Shown: positions 1 through 6,992 of the stretch, piece by piece | Layout: each line of letters starts with the position of its first letter | How positions within the stretch are numbered: the first letter of the stretch is position 1 | Source of the DNA: an uncultured Clostridia bacterium | Lineage (GTDB): Bacteria > Bacillota > Clostridia > Christensenellales > UBA1242 | Direction of reading: 5' to 3' | Assembly: GCA_947589655.1 (NCBI GenBank) | Contig: CANQCE010000004.1 | Location: 1-29,916, forward strand | DNA: 29,916 nt | Notes under the pieces: generated by a model | Database searches by the model: none | Told to the model about the DNA's origin: nothing | What the model saw: the letters and a program-made list of their open reading frames with translations, nothing else | Program-made: the position numbers and the translations under genes

Positions 1-241
1 AAGTTGTGGAGAGCGCCCCACTGCACAAACTGCCGTGCAAAGTGCCTGCGGCGCCGCCTTCGGACTGCATTTCCACCAAAGTTGGAATTTCCCCGAAAAT
101 GTTTTTTACATTTTTGCTCACTTGCCCATCGCAATATTCCGCCATTGGCGAGGACGGCGTGATTGGATAAATTGGTATAATTTCGGAAAGTTTATATGCC
201 ACCATGGCAGCGGCGGTGTTTCCGTCAACAACTTGCTTCAT
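1..241 (-). CDS. nifJ: Pyruvate:ferredoxin (flavodoxin) oxidoreductase, N-terminal fragment
   Basis: Reading leftward from ATG at 241, the frame is open for 80 codons to the window edge. It encodes DGNTAAAMVAYKLSE, IYPITPSSPMAEYCD and EMQSEGGAAGTLHGSL, the hallmark N-terminal motifs of homodimeric pyruvate:ferredoxin oxidoreductase. This enzyme oxidatively decarboxylates pyruvate to acetyl-CoA, CO2 and reduced ferredoxin in the anaerobic cytoplasm. The IYPITPSS and EMQSE segments belong to the domain that helps form the thiamine diphosphate site. An AGGAGG sits 4 nt before the ATG (246-251), which fixes the start. The gene is divergent from truA across an AT-rich spacer in which I see no convincing promoter. 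Over 1000 residues would be expected beyond the edge. Family assignment is secure; substrate preference is inferred. Confidence 0.93.
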   Translation of the reverse strand, partial: MKQVVDGNTAAAMVAYKLSEIIPIYPITPSSPMAEYCDGQVSKNVKNIFGEIPTLVEMQSEGGAAGTLHGSLCSGALSTT

Positions 242-372
242 TTTTCCTCCTAGATATTAATATATAATATATCTTGTATATAAAGTTTAACCTTTTAAAT
301 GGGGACAAGTCAAATTTTATTTGATTTTTCCAAATTTTTCTTGTAGAATATTTTTATATTTTTGGAGAAAGT

Positions 373-1110
373 ATGGAAAATTACAAAATAACAATTGAAT
401 ATAACGGCACAAATTTCTTTGGCTGGCAAAAGCAAGAGGGGCTTCGCACGGTTCAAGGCGAATTGGAACGAGCCATAAAAACGCTATCAGGGCAGGATGT
501 GACCGTGGAGGGCTGTGGCAGAACAGACAAGGGCGTTCACGCTCTGGGGCAGGTGGCATCTTTTGAAATGGACAGCAAAATTCCACTTAAAAACTTAAAA
601 ACCGCACTCAATGATTTGTTACCAGCGGACATTCGCATAAAAAAGGTGGAAACGGCGGCGCCAGATTTTCACGCACGCTTTTCGGCAAAAAGAAAAACAT
701 ATAGATATGTTGTGCAGGTTGGTGGGCAGCGCTCAGCGATAAAATATGGCACTTGTGCTTTTTATCCGTATTTGGTCAACCTTTCTGCAATGCAAAGCGC
801 CAGCAAACTGCTGCTTGGCAAGCATAACTTTAAGGGTTTTTGCAGCACAAACACAAATGTTACAAATTTTGAACGAGAAATATACAATATTTCAATTTCA
901 AAGCGTGGGAGTGTTTATACATTTGAAGTGACTGGGAACGGCTTTTTATATAACATGATTCGCATAATTGTGGGCACGCTTTTGGATGTTGGCAGGGGGC
1001 ATCTGCCAGAGGAAAACATTGCCAAAGCTCTGAAAAGCGGAGAGCGTAAATACGCAGGTGTAACCATGGAACCAAACGGACTGTTCTTAAAAAATGTGCA
1101 ATATATTTAA
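373..1110 (+). CDS. truA: tRNA pseudouridine(38-40) synthase TruA
   Basis: This 245-residue protein has the normal length and motifs of TruA, which isomerises uridines 38, 39 and 40 in the tRNA anticodon arm. The catalytic Asp is D52 in GRTDKGVHA. The family segments YRYVV (about residue 112) and GFLYNMIRIIVGTLLDVG (about 193-210) are present. A GGAG at 364-367 precedes the ATG. The gene is followed by a strong hairpin terminator (1219-1253), so it appears to be monocistronic. It is divergent from the ferredoxin oxidoreductase gene. Nothing in it looks degraded. Confidence 0.96.
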   Translation: MENYKITIEYNGTNFFGWQKQEGLRTVQGELERAIKTLSGQDVTVEGCGRTDKGVHALGQVASFEMDSKIPLKNLKTALNDLLPADIRIKKVETAAPDFHARFSAKRKTYRYVVQVGGQRSAIKYGTCAFYPYLVNLSAMQSASKLLLGKHNFKGFCSTNTNVTNFEREIYNISISKRGSVYTFEVTGNGFLYNMIRIIVGTLLDVGRGHLPEENIAKALKSGERKYAGVTMEPNGLFLKNVQYI

Positions 1111-1203
1111 CAATTCTTAAAAATTCAAGAAAATACGAAAATTATCTTTTAAAAACTTTCAATTTCCAAGTTTTTCAAGCACAAATTTACGCTTTTGCGC
1201 ATT

Positions 1204-1210
1204 TTCGACA
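1204..1210 (-). promoter_or_regulatory. Perfect 0A-box core upstream of the Spo0A-like gene
   Basis: The minus strand reads GGTGTCGAAAA here, containing TGTCGAA, the core of the Spo0A binding box (TGNCGAA). It lies 109 bp before the start of the Spo0A-like gene, on the far side of the truA terminator. Autoregulation is inferred. A 7-bp match can occur by chance, but a second copy sits beside a consensus promoter at 22208-22214. Confidence 0.35.
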
Positions 1211-1218
1211 CCTTTTAC

Positions 1219-1253
1219 AAATAGGCGACAAATTCGCCTATTTTTCTTTTTTT
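1219..1253 (+). terminator. Intrinsic terminator of truA
   Basis: Perfect 10-bp stem AAATAGGCGA/TCGCCTATTT (1219-1228 and 1234-1243) with a 5-nt loop, followed by a T-rich tract (TTCTTTTTTT). It separates truA from the Spo0A-like gene. Confidence 0.9.
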
Positions 1254-1318
1254 GATAATCGAGAATTTGTGATAATCTTTTCTTGTTTTGCAAAGCAAAT
1301 AAAAAGGAGTAAGAAAAA

Positions 1319-2050
1319 ATGGAAAAAACAAAAATTTACATTGCAGATGCAACAGAAGAAAACAACATATTGGAATATTTTAAAAGCAGTGAGCAGTTCA
1401 ATTTGGTAGGGTCAAGTTTTGACGGACAAAAAGTGGTGGAAGAAGTTTTGCAGTTAAAGCCAGATGTTTTGGTGATGGAGGTTATGCTTGCCAGCCTTGA
1501 CGGATTTGCGGTTTTAGACAAAATTAAAGAACTTGGCGCCGAGATGCCAAAAGTGTTTTTTGTTTCAAACCTATCTCATAGTGGGTTTGTTACCAAAGCC
1601 ATGCAATCAGGGGCAAGTTATTTTATGGTAAAGCCTGTTTCGCCGCAGAACCTTGAAAGCAGAATTTTGGAGGTGCTTTCCAGTGGGCATGGGCAAAGCG
1701 AGAACCGCCAACTTGACGAAAAAATTTCCAACATTTTTATTAGCATTGGAATTCCTGCACACATAAAGGGCTATCAGTTTCTGCGAGAGGCGGTTAAACT
1801 TGCCGTGGAAGAACCAGAGATTATCAGCTCAATCACAAAAAAGCTTTATCCAACCATTGCCGAACGCTTTGAAACCAGTTCCAGCAAGGTGGAAAGGGGT
1901 ATGCGTCATGCCATTGAAGTGGCTTGGAACAGAGGGAAGATTGAAAATATTAACAATATTTTTGGTTTGAAGATATATAATAGAAATGAGAAACCCACAA
2001 ATGGCGAGTTGATTGCTCTTATTGCAGACAAGATGTTGATGGATGTTTAA
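1319..2050 (+). CDS. spo0A: Spo0A-like transcription factor with a degenerate receiver domain
   Basis: The C-terminal half (about 135-243) matches the Spo0A DNA-binding domain closely: GIPAHIKGYQFLREAV, SSITKKLYPTIAERF, RHAIEVAWNRG and KPTNGELIALIADK. The N-terminal half is a receiver fold starting MEKTKIYIAD. In Spo0A the phosphoacceptor is Asp in VLDIIMPHLDG; here the segment reads VMEVMLASLDG, so the acceptor is Glu (E54). Of the acidic pair only D10 remains (ADAT in place of ADDN), and the switch Thr is Ser (VSN). The conserved Lys in MVKPVS is kept. Classical phosphorelay activation therefore seems unlikely; Glu could mimic phosphorylation or leave the receiver as a dimerisation module. 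AAGGAG at 1301-1306 precedes the ATG. Family membership is solid; whether this is the only Spo0A in the genome cannot be told. Confidence 0.88.
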   Translation: MEKTKIYIADATEENNILEYFKSSEQFNLVGSSFDGQKVVEEVLQLKPDVLVMEVMLASLDGFAVLDKIKELGAEMPKVFFVSNLSHSGFVTKAMQSGASYFMVKPVSPQNLESRILEVLSSGHGQSENRQLDEKISNIFISIGIPAHIKGYQFLREAVKLAVEEPEIISSITKKLYPTIAERFETSSSKVERGMRHAIEVAWNRGKIENINNIFGLKIYNRNEKPTNGELIALIADKMLMDV

Positions 2051-2151
2051 AAAACATCCCAAATTTTGCAAGTTTTTTGTAAAAAACGTCAAAAATAAAG
2101 CATTTTTTCAAAAAAAATGGCAAAAAAATTAAAAAATTTTCAATTTAGGTC

Positions 2152-2180
2152 TTGAAATGGGAAAATTGATGTGCTATAAT
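2152..2180 (+). promoter_or_regulatory. Sigma-A promoter of the secreted repeat protein
   Basis: TTGAAA (2152-2157), a 17-bp spacer, then TATAAT (2175-2180) preceded by TGC, an extended -10. Transcription should start near 2187, followed by AGGAGG and ATG at 2205. The upstream in-frame ATG at 2157 lies inside this promoter and is not the start. Confidence 0.85.
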
Positions 2181-2204
2181 AGGGTCATCTTTAGGAGGTT
2201 GTTT

Positions 2205-3764
2205 ATGTCAAGAACATTTTCAAAAATCTTGGTAATATGCGCCATGGTGGCAATCATCCCACTTATGATTGTTGGCACCGCTTTTGCCGCTTATTACTCA
2301 ATTGATAGTGTCATTGTTATAGAAGCACTTGTTGACCAGGCATGCTCAGTTGATGGCACATACGCTAAAGTGGAATATAACGGAAAACAGGAGGCAAAAC
2401 ACACAATCACTTCTGGCCACACAACCGAAGTGGATGTAAGGGCAGTTTACAGCCCAGAGGCCTACAATTTTATTGGCTGGTTTAAAGGCGATAAGGCTGA
2501 TTACGATTTCGCCAAAGGCAAAAACGATGTTAAAATTTTTGCCACAACTCCAAGCATCACAATTGATATGGAGGAAGAAACAGGATATATCGCACTTTTT
2601 GAAATTGTGAAATATAATGTTTCTGGCTGGAACTATAAAACAAATCCAGAAGTTGAAACAACCACAGACACTGCCCCAGAAGGCAAAACATCTTTTGTTT
2701 ATGGTGAGGTTCTTCCAACACCATCCAATTATGAAGAAACCGGCGTTGAATATGGCTACGAAGGCTGGCAGATTGCTGGAGACCCATCTAATTCAAGATA
2801 TAAAGTTGCAATCTTTGACGGCAAATACTCCACAGTTGGAACAGAAACTTTGGCACTTACAAATCCATGGCTTGCAAAAGATAGAGTTGTTGTTACTTTC
2901 CACAATGGTAATGACGTAAGAAATGAAGAAGTTCTTAAAAGCCAACCAATGTCTCAGGAACTTTTCAATGTTGCAAATCAAGAGAAAGGGTATGAATATC
3001 ATTGGGAAGATGCAGAAGGCAACACTGTAAGTTCACTTTCACCAGAAGCCAACACAGACCTTTATCTTAAGAAAACCGCCGTTGAATACACCGTTAAAGT
3101 TGCAGGTGTTGAAGGCGAAGGCTCATACTCAGCAGAAAATGTTGCATTCACTGTTGAAAACAAAGCAGCACTTGAAGCAGCGTTCAATGCAGAGAACTGG
3201 ACAATGAAATATGTATTCTGGAAAATGGAAGGTCTTTCATTTAACAACAACACATATAAAACTGCAGATGAATTTGCTACAGCATTCCTTGCCGCAGATA
3301 TGCCAGAGGATGCCACATTAACTCTTGTTACTCACAAATACTTTACAACATTCAATATAACAGCCCTTGAATACAAGGCAGGCAATAGCGGAGATAGTGC
3401 TTTTGGTTATAAGGTTTATAAGCCAGACCTAAGCGCAGACGATTATGAAGAAATTAAATTTGATTCTCCAGCAATGGAAGAACAAACTTCCGCAAATTCT
3501 TTGAATTCCACAATCTTCATGGGTTATACTGTTAATGAATTAAAAACTAAGATTGCAGGCACCGTAAAGAACATTGGCTTAAAAGGCTTTGCTCTTAAGT
3601 TTAACGGTGGGTTCTCTGACACAATTGAAATTACAGAATTGGAACTTGACACACTGACATTTAACGATTTGCTTAACAAATATTTTGAAAACAACGATCT
3701 TGTTGAACTTACAGAAACAATTACAGTTGCAGCAGTAGAAGCACAATTTGTAATTTCTGAATAA
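2205..3764 (+). CDS. Secreted InlB/Listeria-Bacteroides-type repeat protein
   Basis: A 519-residue exported protein. ATG at 2205 follows AGGAGG (2193-2198) and begins MSRTFSKILVICAMVAIIP, a signal peptide with likely cleavage after GTAFA (about residue 28). The body contains beta-rich segments with the pattern FIGWFKGD ... ITIDMEEETGYIALFE and YEGWQIAG, the W-containing hairpins of InlB B-repeat modules found in Gram-positive surface proteins. No LPXTG sorting signal or C-terminal membrane anchor is visible, so it is probably secreted or loosely wall-bound. Its role is unknown; adhesion or wall interaction would fit the family. It ends 69 bp before tRNA-Val and has its own strong promoter. 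The phage protein at 9378-11747 has repeats of the same class. Confidence 0.75.
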   Translation: MSRTFSKILVICAMVAIIPLMIVGTAFAAYYSIDSVIVIEALVDQACSVDGTYAKVEYNGKQEAKHTITSGHTTEVDVRAVYSPEAYNFIGWFKGDKADYDFAKGKNDVKIFATTPSITIDMEEETGYIALFEIVKYNVSGWNYKTNPEVETTTDTAPEGKTSFVYGEVLPTPSNYEETGVEYGYEGWQIAGDPSNSRYKVAIFDGKYSTVGTETLALTNPWLAKDRVVVTFHNGNDVRNEEVLKSQPMSQELFNVANQEKGYEYHWEDAEGNTVSSLSPEANTDLYLKKTAVEYTVKVAGVEGEGSYSAENVAFTVENKAALEAAFNAENWTMKYVFWKMEGLSFNNNTYKTADEFATAFLAADMPEDATLTLVTHKYFTTFNITALEYKAGNSGDSAFGYKVYKPDLSADDYEEIKFDSPAMEEQTSANSLNSTIFMGYTVNELKTKIAGTVKNIGLKGFALKFNGGFSDTIEITELELDTLTFNDLLNKYFENNDLVELTETITVAAVEAQFVISE

Positions 3765-3791
3765 AAAAAATAAAAATTTTATAAAAATTGT

Positions 3792-3821
3792 TTGACAAAT
3801 GCTCTCTAGGTATGGTATGCT
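3792..3821 (+). promoter_or_regulatory. tRNA-Val promoter
   Basis: TTGACA (3792-3797) and TATGCT (3816-3821) with an 18-bp spacer lie immediately upstream of the tRNA. The region between them is covered by a 12-bp inverted repeat (3797-3833). Confidence 0.65.
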
Positions 3822-3833
3822 TAGAGAGCATTT
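3797..3833. repeat. Perfect 12-bp inverted repeat overlapping the tRNA promoter
   Basis: AAATGCTCTCTA (3797-3808) and TAGAGAGCATTT (3822-3833) are exact reverse complements around a 13-nt centre that holds the -10 hexamer. The right arm abuts the first tRNA base. It could be a terminator hairpin for the preceding gene, though it has no T tract, or a protein-binding palindrome. Confidence 0.7.
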
Positions 3834-3909
3834 GGGAGTTTAGCTCAGTTGGTAGAGTACCTGCCTTACAAGCAGAGGGTCATAGGTTCGAGCCCTATAA
3901 CTCCCACCA
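3834..3909 (+). tRNA. tRNA-Val (anticodon UAC)
   Basis: The 76-nt cloverleaf has acceptor arms GGGAGTT/AACTCCC, D-arm TAGCTCAGTTGGTAGAG, anticodon loop CTTACAA (anticodon TAC), T-arm GGTTCGAGCC and an encoded CCA end. The anticodon stem top pair is C-A. The 3' 45 bases are the attachment core of the element downstream; integration left the tRNA intact. A hairpin terminator supplied by the element side follows it. Confidence 0.95.
3865..3909 (+). repeat. attL core (45 bp) within tRNA-Val
   Basis: Identical to 17532-17576. The identity starts at the first base of the anticodon loop and runs to the CCA end, a common crossover position for tyrosine integrases that target tRNA genes. Confidence 0.95.
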
Positions 3910-3919
3910 ATAGCGTTTT

Positions 3920-3956
3920 AAGAACACAGCATACACAATATGTTGTGTTCTTTTTT
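3920..3956 (+). terminator. Terminator after tRNA-Val, at the element's left end
   Basis: Stem AAGAACACA (3920-3928)/TGTGTTCTT (3944-3952) with a T run. It lies inside the element, so the element replaces the host terminator of the tRNA; it also faces the convergent integrase gene. A related, diverged hairpin occurs behind a scar at 17709-17760. Confidence 0.75.
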
Positions 3957-3977
3957 ATTGCAAATTTTGTTTGTGTT

Positions 3978-5078
3978 TTATTTTGTGTTAAAATTATCGT
4001 CAAAATTATCGTCAAAGTTAGGATATAAATCTTCGTAAAGTTCACGCAAAGCGGCCTTTGGGATGTTTTCCTTTATGTTTGTGTAGATATCGTTGGTTAT
4101 AACAATTGATGCATGGCCGAGTTGTAATTGTCGATATTTATCTGTTGCACCCAGGAAATATAGGTTGGCTGAGCAGGTGTGTCTAAGTTCATGTAGTGTC
4201 TTGTCCGCATTTATGGCCGTAAAGATTTTTTTTGTGTTCTTTGTAGCGGTTGTTTCGTTCATTTTGAAAGTGTCCTCAGCCATATTTGCTTTTAAAAACT
4301 CTATAAATGCTTTTGTTACTTTTACATATCTATCTGCGTTTTGCGTTTTTGTTCCCTTGATATGTATTCTTTGTTTGATTTCATCTAAATCTTTTGACAG
4401 TGAAAATTTTAATGTTTCTTCCCTTCGGCTGCCAACAATCAATGAAAACATACAAAAAGCGTACATTTTTGATTTTTTCGCTGCTGCTAGGAAAAGTTTT
4501 TGTTCTTCGAGTGTCATAGGCGAGCGCACTTGTTTATGCTTTTGTTTTGGCTTTTCAAATCCAGCAGTTATATCTCTCTTGATTTTTCCTGTTACAAATG
4601 CTTTTAAAAATACTCTTTTAACTTTTTGATATATTTTACCTCGTGTGGTTTCTTTCTTGATGTTGTTTATGAATTTTTGCAGCATCTCTGTTGTGCATTT
4701 TTCCAATTCAACTCGAAAAAAGTTAGGTTTAATATATCTTTCAATCATGGTGCGCCATTCTGCTTTTGTGCTTTTGGTTATATCCTTGTTTTGAACATAA
4801 CTGTCAAAATAATATTCAAAGTAAGCAATGACAGTTAATTTTCCAGTTGTTTTTAGTTTTTTTATTTCATTTTTCTTTCTAGGAACGATTGTTGGTATTT
4901 TTTCCATAAGTTGTCGATAGGTTGTTGCTATTGCATAATATAGCAGCCCATTTTGCAATCTGGAATATTCCCAGCGTTCGTCCGTTCTTTTATAACAATA
5001 TTTTCTCAATGTTTCCACTCCTTCATTTTTGTTTTTCGGAGTAGAATTTTTTAACTCTAATTTTGTGTTATCTATCAA
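3978..5078 (-). CDS. int: Tyrosine recombinase (phage integrase)
   Basis: 366 codons from a TTG at 5078. The catalytic set is visible: Arg in VGSRREE (about 218), Lys in IKGTKTQ (about 244), H296-x-x-R299 in LHELRHT, H322 in LGHASI, and nucleophile Y332 in NDIYTN. An N-terminal SAM-like core-binding domain precedes it. It catalyses integration at tRNA-Val. No ribosome binding site precedes the TTG. The open frame continues upstream, and a well-placed start at 5211 is out of frame by one base at an A6 run, so the true N-terminus is probably about 44 residues longer. The last codons (NFDDNFDDNF) are encoded by the 12-bp repeats that probably act as integrase arm sites. It is last in the leftward lysogeny operon. 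Confidence 0.9.
   Translation of the reverse strand: MIDNTKLELKNSTPKNKNEGVETLRKYCYKRTDERWEYSRLQNGLLYYAIATTYRQLMEKIPTIVPRKKNEIKKLKTTGKLTVIAYFEYYFDSYVQNKDITKSTKAEWRTMIERYIKPNFFRVELEKCTTEMLQKFINNIKKETTRGKIYQKVKRVFLKAFVTGKIKRDITAGFEKPKQKHKQVRSPMTLEEQKLFLAAAKKSKMYAFCMFSLIVGSRREETLKFSLSKDLDEIKQRIHIKGTKTQNADRYVKVTKAFIEFLKANMAEDTFKMNETTATKNTKKIFTAINADKTLHELRHTCSANLYFLGATDKYRQLQLGHASIVITNDIYTNIKENIPKAALRELYEDLYPNFDDNFDDNFNTK
3990..4016. repeat. Left arm repeat: two AAAATTATCGTC units
   Basis: Two tandem 12-bp units within a 27-bp stretch identical to 17454-17480, in the same orientation. Each copy lies within 100 bp of an attachment core, so in the circular form the two copies flank the core. This is the arrangement of integrase arm-type binding sites (inference). 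Confidence 0.75.
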
Positions 5079-5211
5079 TAAAAATGGTTTGTGATTGGCT
5101 TCATATCCTGCAATAAGGTCGTCATTGCTTTGGATGATGTCTTTTAGAAGCTTAAAAACCTCTTTAAGCCCATTGTTTGTTTTTTATATGTTCAATTGCT
5201 ATGTTCATCAT
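5079..5211 (-). pseudogene. Frameshifted 5' end of the integrase gene
   Basis: ATG at 5211 follows AGGAG (5216-5220) and overlaps the stop of the upstream gene as ATGA. It encodes MMNIAIEHIKN but meets TAA at 5164-5166. Removing one A from the A6 run at about 5185 joins it in frame to NGLKEVFKLLKDIIQSN and on into the integrase. This is a one-base insertion, either genuine inactivation of the start or an assembly error. Confidence 0.7.
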
Positions 5212-5525
5212 TTTTCTCCTTTTTTTTCTCTTGTTAATAGGCAAATTAGTATAATTAGTGCAATTCCAATTGCTGCACAAATCAAAATTCTTTCAAATGC
5301 CCAACTATGTAAATTTTTGTCTAAAACTCCTAGACCTTGCAAAATTTTTGTTAAAGTGTTTGATATTTGTATTTCTTTGGAACTATTGAATACTATGTGA
5401 AAAAGGTCTATCCAGCCAATTTCCCACCATAAATATGGCAAGAAATACACGAAAACCAAGATTGCGACAATTCCAATTATCCTTATTTTTGTCCTTATTC
5501 CTAAATGTTTTCCTGTTATTTTCAT
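5208..5525 (-). CDS. Small two-helix membrane protein of the lysogeny operon
   Basis: 105 residues with two hydrophobic segments, IIGIVAILVFVYFLPYLW (about 15-33) and ILICAAIGIALIILICLL (about 80-97), and a basic C-terminus. The ATG lies 1 nt after the repressor stop, with AGAGGA upstream; the stop overlaps the integrase start. Repressor, this protein and integrase therefore form one coupled operon. I do not recognise the family. Superinfection exclusion would suit the position, but that is speculation. Confidence 0.75.
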   Translation of the reverse strand: MKITGKHLGIRTKIRIIGIVAILVFVYFLPYLWWEIGWIDLFHIVFNSSKEIQISNTLTKILQGLGVLDKNLHSWAFERILICAAIGIALIILICLLTREKKGEK

Positions 5526-5526
5526 G

Positions 5527-5883
5527 TTATTCGTTCCTCTTAAATTTTTGAATTATTTGGTCTTTTTCATCTTCTGCAACCAAAATTCCGTCTATAAAAT
5601 CACTTGCTCGCTTGCAGTTTGTATCAGACAAATTTTTGATTTTTTCAAAAAGGTTTTGCTGCGCTTGTGTTAATGTGCTTTTGTCAATAAGATATGGCAC
5701 ATTAAAATCAACTAAATTGTCTATTGTTGTGTGGTAATAATTTGCAAGCGTTTTTAAAGATGTTAAATCTGGCTCGTTCCTGCCGCTTTCGTAGTAACTA
5801 TAGGCAACTGCTGTTTTGTTGATTATGCTTGCTACTTCTTGTTGCGTGAGACTGTTTTTAACCCTAAATTCTTTTAATTTCAT
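5527..5883 (-). CDS. XRE/Cro-family repressor
   Basis: 118 residues. Residues 1-60 form a helix-turn-helix of the XRE class: FRVKNSLTQQEVASIINKT, AYSYYESGRNEPDLTSLKTLANYY, TTIDNLVDF. The C-terminal part is short and polar, without a visible LexA-type protease site. The start follows AGGAGG (5889-5894). It faces the rightward gene set across a spacer that holds two divergent promoters and repeated AAAATGTTA half-sites. It probably maintains the integrated state and represses the rightward promoter and perhaps its own. Confidence 0.88.
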   Translation of the reverse strand: MKLKEFRVKNSLTQQEVASIINKTAVAYSYYESGRNEPDLTSLKTLANYYHTTIDNLVDFNVPYLIDKSTLTQAQQNLFEKIKNLSDTNCKRASDFIDGILVAEDEKDQIIQKFKRNE

Positions 5884-5899
5884 ATTTACCTCCTACCTT

Positions 5900-5928
5900 T
5901 TTATAACATTTTGGTATTTTTTTTTCAA
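5900..5928 (-). promoter_or_regulatory. Promoter of the repressor-integrase operon
   Basis: On the minus strand TTGAAA (5928-5923), a 17-bp spacer, and TATAAA (5905-5900). An operator-like half-site (5904-5912) overlaps the -10. Confidence 0.75.
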
Positions 5929-5998
5929 TATCTTTAAAAAAAATTTAAAAATTTTAAGAAAATGTTAAAAATCGTTTGGAGAATTTAACAAAATGTTA
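5904..5998. promoter_or_regulatory. Operator-like sites for the XRE repressor
   Basis: The 9-mer AAAATGTTA occurs at 5959-5967 and 5990-5998 on the plus strand and at 5904-5912 on the minus strand. The site at 5986-5998 is a full palindrome, TAACA-AAA-TGTTA, inside the spacer of the rightward promoter; the inverted copy overlaps the leftward -10. This suits one repressor controlling both directions. Confidence 0.6.
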
Positions 5999-6004
5999 TA
6001 TAAT
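5976..6004 (+). promoter_or_regulatory. Rightward promoter of the element
   Basis: TTGGAG (5976-5981), a 17-bp spacer and a perfect TATAAT (5999-6004). The operator palindrome lies in the spacer and touches the -10. Confidence 0.75.
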
Positions 6005-6047
6005 AGATGTGTAACTTAATTAAAAGTTAACTAAAAGGAGTGTAAAA

Positions 6048-6191
6048 ATGAAAAAAGTTGAAAGAGCATTGACATTTAAAGATGTTTCAACAATGTTTAA
6101 TTTGTTGTTGGAACAAGGAGTGTCAGTTGAGCAAATTATGGGCATGGAAATCGATACAACTGTGAGCGATTTCGTGAGAGGTGGCAAATGA
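6048..6191 (+). CDS. Small protein, first gene of the rightward operon
   Basis: 47 residues, MKKVERALTFKDVSTMFNLL ... SDFVRGGK. AAAGGAG (6034-6040) precedes the ATG, and the stop overlaps the next start as ATGA. Being the first gene behind the repressor-controlled promoter suggests a regulator or excision factor, but no family is recognisable. Confidence 0.7.
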   Translation: MKKVERALTFKDVSTMFNLLLEQGVSVEQIMGMEIDTTVSDFVRGGK

Positions 6192-6328
6192 GGATGTTTA
6201 ACTCTGTAAAAGAAGAATATGTTGCGTTCTATAAATTTTGTTCTGAATGTTCTTTAAATCCAAATCGTGTTGAAAGCACAAATAAATTTTTAAAATTCTG
6301 CATGCTGCAGGGCATTAAATTGAGGTGA
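6188..6328 (+). CDS. Small Cys-containing hypothetical protein
   Basis: 46 residues, MRMFNSVKEEYVAFYKFC ... FCMLQGIKLR, overlapping the preceding stop by 4 bp. An internal ATG at 6194 is an alternative start. Its 3' end carries the GAGGTGA that serves the next gene. It looks helical with three Cys; function unknown. Confidence 0.6.
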   Translation: MRMFNSVKEEYVAFYKFCSECSLNPNRVESTNKFLKFCMLQGIKLR

Positions 6329-6333
6329 GAAAA

Positions 6334-6510
6334 ATGAAAGAAAGTAAAATTGTTGAATTTCTAGAAAATAAAGTAAACGAAATTACTGCTGAACTGCGAT
6401 GTTACGATACTGGTAAGTATTCATATAATATTGACCAAATTAGATATTTTCAGATAAAACGGTCAGTTATAGAGGACCTTATATGTGAAATTAACACGCT
6501 GTTGAGGTGA
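6334..6510 (+). CDS. Small charged hypothetical protein
   Basis: 58 residues from ATG 6334, 5 nt after the GAGGTGA at 6322-6328 (the in-frame GTG at 6325 is inside that site). Predicted helical, MKESKIVEFLENKVNEITAEL, reminiscent of small coiled-coil phage proteins. Function unknown. Part of the tightly packed early set. Confidence 0.65.
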   Translation: MKESKIVEFLENKVNEITAELRCYDTGKYSYNIDQIRYFQIKRSVIEDLICEINTLLR

Positions 6511-6514
6511 GAAA

Positions 6515-6730
6515 ATGAGAGAAGAAATTCCTTATTCGGTTTTAAAAAGGCGTGTGGTATGTGATGCCATAAAAAAGGTTGCACCGAAATGTAAGGGCAA
6601 TTTTGAAATCCCTATGACTGCGATTTCTGTTATTGAGGCTGATAATCGCTTAAGAAAAAAGCCTATTCGTGTTTCTTATGCTTATGTTCAGAATTTGGCT
6701 TATGAAATGTTTAAGATGGGGCTTATTTGA
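6515..6730 (+). CDS. Small basic hypothetical protein
   Basis: 71 residues, MREEIPYSVLKRRVVCDAIK ... YVQNLAYEMFKMGLI. GAGGTGAG lies just upstream. Basic and mixed alpha/beta in appearance. A nucleic-acid-binding role is possible, but no motif supports it. It is followed 10 bp later by the next gene. Confidence 0.65.
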   Translation: MREEIPYSVLKRRVVCDAIKKVAPKCKGNFEIPMTAISVIEADNRLRKKPIRVSYAYVQNLAYEMFKMGLI

Positions 6731-6740
6731 GGTGTGATAA

Positions 6741-6980
6741 ATGGGCAAGTATAAGGTTGAAAAGTATAATAAGCGGACAAAGTTTTACAAAGAAGAAATT
6801 GTTAATTTATCTACATCGTTATTGTTTTGGATAAATTGTCAAATGCAAAGTGCAAAAGACAATATTAAAGTGAAATATATATCCAAGCCAACTCGTAATG
6901 ACTTGAACAGAAAAGTGGTATTTGCTTCTGTTGAATTTCCTGATGGTGAATGTTGGGTGTATACCTTAATTAAAAAGTAA
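6741..6980 (+). CDS. Small hypothetical protein
   Basis: 79 residues with basic stretches (MGKYKVEKYNKRTKFYKEE) and a predicted beta C-terminus (VVFASVEFPDGECWVYTLIK). GAGGTG precedes the ATG. Last gene before a convergent minus-strand gene, so the first rightward group may end here. No family recognised. Confidence 0.65.
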   Translation: MGKYKVEKYNKRTKFYKEEIVNLSTSLLFWINCQMQSAKDNIKVKYISKPTRNDLNRKVVFASVEFPDGECWVYTLIKK

Positions 6981-6992
6981 AACCAATAGGGA

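Noticed and set aside
2157..2204. Upstream ATG start of the secreted repeat protein
   Set aside because: It lies inside the promoter; ATG 2205 has AGGAGG and begins a proper signal peptide.
4093..4629. 178-codon plus-strand ORF
   Set aside because: Antisense to the catalytic domain of the integrase, with no ribosome binding site; hydrophobic only because of the reverse reading of Lys/Glu codons.
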